Shown: positions 55,350 through 64,000 of the stretch, piece after piece
How the letters are laid out: every line of letters starts with the position of its first letter
Position numbering within the stretch: position 1 is the first letter of the stretch
Assembly: GCA_007449985.2 (NCBI GenBank)
Contig: VIIQ02000743.1
Span: 62,001 to 126,000 of the forward strand
Source of the DNA: Desmodesmus armatus
Lineage: Eukaryota > Chlorophyta > Chlorophyceae > Sphaeropleales > Scenedesmaceae
DNA length: 64,000 nucleotides
Direction of reading: 5' to 3'
Program-made: the position numbers and the translations under genes
The notes under the pieces: generated by a model
Seen by the model: the letters and a program-made list of their open reading frames with translations, nothing else
Database searches by the model: none
Told to the model about the DNA's origin: nothing

Positions 55350-55457
55350 AGCTGTGCAGAATGTGTGTGGAGCTTTGCCTCCATAAGACACCCGTGCAGC
55401 ATCGTGGCTGCATGGGTGTCTTATGGAGGCAAAGCTCCACACACATTCTGCACAGCT
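55350..55457. repeat. Hairpin, 51-bp arms, 6-bp loop
   Basis: Arms 55350-55400 and 55407-55457 are inverse copies with a single mismatch (ends AGCTGTGCAGAATGTG and inverse). It lies about 125 bp downstream of the TatD stop, beyond the TGTAA. Confidence 0.95.
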
Positions 55458-57610
55458 ATCTGTACGTACAAGCAAGGGCGACAGCCCTGAACGCATATTT
55501 GTACAAGCAAGGGCAACAGATCACATGAACACATAGGTGTTACAAACTGACGCTTCACGACAGCACAGCAGCAAACCGCACAGAGCATTTCATTCGCCAG
55601 GAGGTACGCGCACAGCACAACCAGGTTGGATCAGAACCCAGGTCCACCACCAACTTCAATATCGGTGAAGACCCAAACTCTGGGTTGAAAGAACAACAAA
55701 CGCCCCATGCACGCTAAAAACGAATGAAGCGTGCACAAGCCGTCAGCGTTGTGATGGGAGAGCATCAAGGCAGCAGCAGCATACAACAAAGGCTACACAA
55801 GGCAGCAGATCCGTGTGCACGTCAGGCAAACACCTGATCACACAGCCAAAAAGCGCCAACAAGCCCTTGGCTGTGCGTCTGGATCAGTCCTCAACGGGAG
55901 GCATAGCTTTTGAACAAACCTGGCTGCGGACAAATAGGCTTTTGATGCAGCTCGCTGTACATGCAGCACCAGGGCAGTGCCTTTCACACATCCCCACACT
56001 AGGCCCTCAGTACCTGCACACAGCAGAATCACACTGCGGCCCAAAGGTAAACCCCAGGACAGCAGTGCATCTTGCAGCACCATAACCCCATTAGCCCATG
56101 ATCCACAGCCTGCATGTTGTCCACCACTGCCTACCGCCAGTCTCGTACATGCACACGAGCCCACCGCCCACATTCAGGGCGTACCTCACCACACACTCTG
56201 CACCACACCAACACCAACGCAACCTGCGCCCGCTGCTGCAGGAAATACGCCAGCATTCTGTACAGGCACACGTGGTGCCATGTGGTGCATAGAAATGTGT
56301 TACGTTGCATGTCACATGGCGGATCAGCAACCGAGCAAGCTATGCCTCTACCTATGAAAATGCCACACACCTAGACCTAAACAGACGACTGCTGCTGCCA
56401 ACCACGATTGTGCTCTCAATCCGCGCGCCTCCCACGGGCGATGTTGATATACACTGTGCACACTACTGCTGTGCAGCAAACATCACGCAGTGAACAAAGC
56501 ATGCAAGATTGATTGTAAAGGAAACAACCACAGTGTTCCGCACGCAGAACATACGATGAATCTTTACCCCAACTGCTGCCCGCAGCCAAGCCCGCACCAC
56601 TGCAGTGGAGTGTGCAGATGGCATGGGCGCGTGGCGCAGCAACAGAAATGACACACATGAGCAATAGCACATGCACGGTCCCTAGTCCGGGCCATTTGGT
56701 GCCAAACACAAAATTGTTGCACAGGGGAAGAGAGGCAGCTGAGTGTGGTGTAATGATGACCAGTCAAAGAGGGGCTGGAGCTCCCTCGCAGTCACAAAAG
56801 ACCAACACAATACAGCACACAGACACCCAGTCAAGTCACCACACACAAACACCTCGGCTTCCCACAGCCATCACAAGGGTACATGGGCATCCACACATGT
56901 GCATGCTTCACTGCAGCATGTGAACTCCCTAGTCCCCAGCACTGGCCCCTGTCCAACTTGTGTGGCGCCACCACAACACACATGCACACATGCCCCAGGG
57001 GACCTGCGCATTCGCACAGGCTCCTGCCACACATACACGGTGCTTACACATCAGGAGGCCCACCCACTTGAGACCGTTGGCTTGCACACTTGCTTATTTC
57101 GGCCATGCAAGCAAATCTAGCTCCACACCCAACAACAAGCTACACAATGCGCCAAAAAGCCAGCCACTCATCAATCACTCAGCCCCCCACTCTCTGACCA
57201 ACAACAGTACACAGCTCGCCACAAAAACATGCTTGATCAAGCTCGGTGGTAAGCTGTGTTGCGCACACGCGCGCGCTGCGCAGCTCCCAACCCCATGCAG
57301 GCACAGGCATACCATGCAACAAAGAGAGCCTTTGCACGTATTCTTCTCAAACTGCCCCAAGCCCGCGCCCCGGCGAGTGCTGGAACACAGCCAAGCACCA
57401 TCAGGGGCAGGCCTGAAGCAGAGGCTCCCTTTCATATCGCCCAGGCCCCACAGCGGCGCTCCCCGCTGCCAGAGCACAGCACATCACAGCGCGCTGCTCG
57501 TGCCAGCACCAGCAGCAGAGGGCCACTGGAAGCTGTGAGGACCTGGATCGCTAATGCCTGCTGCCCGAGGTTGGTTGCTGACAGCCTGTCAGAGAGCGCA
57601 GAGAGGCTGC
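55458..57610. other. Convergent intergenic region
   Basis: It separates the 3' ends of TatD (+) and the helicase (-). Composition is CA-rich (CACACA/ACAC tracts). Open frames of up to 192 codons (56960-57538) show no motif. The part nearest 57610 is presumably helicase 3' UTR. Confidence 0.5.
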
Positions 57611-62310
<4,700 letters not shown>

Positions 62311-62868
62311 GCTGGTGCTGGTTGAAGAAGTAGCTGCACGAGCAACCTCTGCGAGTTTGTTTGCTGACTGCCTGTGCTGCTTAGCAACTAACCGCAGCGC
62401 GAGTTAGTGCTGTAAGGGTGAATTGGCTGACGCGCAGAAGAGGTGATTCACACGCGCTGGGGTAGTGGGGGTCAGGTTTAGTATTTTGAGCTGCTCACAG
62501 ACAGATGAATCATCAACTGAGCTTGGTCAGCTTCAAGAGGTCACGTCAGATCACGCTTCATGCAGCGCTGCTGACAGTTCTCGCCCTTTGCTCTGCCTCA
62601 GCTTGAACACAGCTTGACAGCAGCAGCGTGCCAGCAGCAACCACCCTCAGGGTAGCCACACCACAACAGAGGCCGTTCAGTGCCAAATGTGTTTCAAGCT
62701 TTGAGCAGAACCCTCAGCAGCCTGCTGTGACACCGTATCTGCAGCACGCAAATCACCCTGCACCCACAGCTCGTCAACAGCGCACCTGCAACCACCAGCA
62801 CATCTCAGGGCAGCACACAATACTTAGATTGTAAACCTGACCAGCATAGTACTTGATACCAGCAGGGC
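62311..62868. promoter_or_regulatory. Divergent spacer between helicase and ADIP-like gene
   Basis: A 558-bp gap between oppositely oriented start codons, holding both promoters. No TATA box could be assigned with confidence. Confidence 0.4.
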
Positions 62869-63616
62869 ATGCGCCCAGACATGGACATGCTGCTGGAGGG
62901 CAGTGATGACGATGCAGCACCGTTTGCAACAGCAGACACACTGGCCAGCTGTGCACAGTACCTGGAGCCCGTCTTGCGAGGTGTGTTTGCGGGCAACCCC
63001 CTTGATGCGTGGTGGAGGCCCTGCTTGACAGCAGAACACAACCAACTTGAGGCGTGCAGAGCACTTATGTCATTGCCATCCCCACAACAGCATGCCTGGG
63101 TGTGCTTGATTACATCGATGCACTGGTCACTACTGTGCTGCTGGTTCCCAATTGCAACGCACCAGCTGCCTTGCTGTTGTGTCCTGTCCTGTGTCTTGTC
63201 GCAAGACCTCGGCCTGAAGCACTGGCAGCTACTTGGCGGTGATGCTGTCGCAGCAGTCAACCGCCTCTATGACCTGGTGCAGCAGTACCAACAGCTGCAG
63301 GATGCCAGGGAGTTGGAGCAGGACGACCTCCACAAAGCCAAGGTCAGACCCCTTGCAGGTGTTGGTGCTGTTGACGTGCACCAGATTGCATCCCTCCCAG
63401 TGCACAACGGCAGCAACAAGGACTGGCACTCCGAACCCCCGAACCTTCACCATCACTACTGGCGCTGCCCTCAACCAAATGCACACAAAATGCTGGTCCC
63501 ATGCCACTCCTCTTGGGCCTTTGCAGGTTGATGTCAAGGTGGCCAACAAGAGCATCGTGCGGCTGCAAAATCAGATGGATGCCAAGGAGCAAGAGCTGGG
63601 GGCACTCAACATCAAA
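62869..63616 (+). CDS. Coiled-coil protein, ADIP/Msd1 (SSX2IP)-like, 5' part only
   Basis: Three exons seen: 62869-62980, 63206-63342, 63527-63616, in phase; further exons must lie beyond 64000. The protein starts MRPDMDMLLEGSDDDAAPFA, then TLASCAQYLEPVLRDLGLKH, then NRLYDLVQQYQQLQDARELE and SIVRLQNQMDAKEQELGALN. A short folded N-terminus (sequence of the AxxYL type), a helix with LYxLVQQYQ, then a coiled coil is the layout of the ADIP/SSX2IP/Msd1 family, which binds gamma-tubulin complexes at centrosomes or basal bodies. That assignment rests on pattern only. The second intron uses a CAAG acceptor. From 63617 to the end of the window no further exon was recognised. Confidence 0.5.
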
Positions 63617-64000
63617 GTATGGTACCCTGGCAGCACATGCGATGCGTGCTCATACACGTGCAGTGTAGCTCACCCAGCACCCACCATATGGTCGCATGCA
63701 GGTGGCTTGTGGTGCCTGAGTGTGCAGGGTTGTGGGTAGAAGGCGTGGGGCGTTGCAAGTGGCTGCTGGATTTGGACCCTGCAGACTGCTTACCACATGC
63801 ATGTGCGCCAGTAGTGATACTAGGCATTGGGGCATGGTCAATGTTCCTGCAGGCACAACCCTAGCCACTGCGGCATACAAATAGGTGGCAGCAGCCTCGA
63901 GTGGCGGCTGTAGAACCCAGTGGTATTGAGCCCAAAGTGCGCAAAGTGTGCTATCAGACACTGCCCAAACCCTGCCTGCCTGCCCTCTTCATTCCAGTTG

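Noticed and set aside
56960..57538. 192-codon plus-strand frame near the helicase end
   Set aside because: CA-rich composition with no domain, overlapping the probable helicase 3' UTR on the other strand.

Overview
The window is nuclear DNA of a green alga, most likely a chlorophycean. Genes are split by many GT-AG introns (one GC-AG), coding sequence is rich in CAG/GCA (poly-Gln, poly-Ala), and TGTAA, the usual green-algal poly(A) signal, follows several stop codons. Products include plastid photosystem II assembly factors, and the F-box/LRR family resembles ones common in coccoid Chlorophyceae; the order is inference. Exon junctions below were read by hand from splice sites and frame continuity; every multi-exon model given closes in frame.

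Layout. 0.9-4.8 kb (-): a GEX1/KAR5/Brambleberry-type nuclear-fusion protein. 5.4-10.6 kb (+): a plastid-targeted TPR membrane protein with a hAT-like MITE in an intron and a duplicated last exon behind it. 10.7-27.3 kb: a repeat-rich block with a nine-copy ~272-bp satellite carrying poly-G runs, five decayed copies of an exon-like unit, a palindromic 913-bp element with 9-bp target duplications, a 1037-bp element with 8-bp target duplications, and an F-box/LRR gene (two frameshifts) with a partial inverted copy 5 kb away.

27.5-38.2 kb (-): three related intronless ankyrin-repeat genes; between the second and third lies a deleted Ty3/gypsy LTR element whose pol carries a PHD finger.

38.5-63.6 kb is gene-dense: LPA1/REP27 (PSII assembly, +), THO6/DWA1-like WD40 protein (-), GILT thiol reductase (+), TatD nuclease (+), DDX3/Ded1 DEAD-box helicase (-), and the start of a coiled-coil ADIP/Msd1-like protein (+). 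Divergent pairs GEX1/TPR, ANK3/LPA1, THO6/GILT and helicase/ADIP-like each share a 375-610 bp spacer that probably holds both promoters.

Two themes recur. First, small tandem copies of exon edges, with splice site attached, lie in neighbouring introns or 3' flanks of LPA1, THO6, TatD and the TPR gene. Second, near-perfect inverted repeats (48-, 51- and ~74-bp arms) sit in or beside genes. These are the parts most worth following up.
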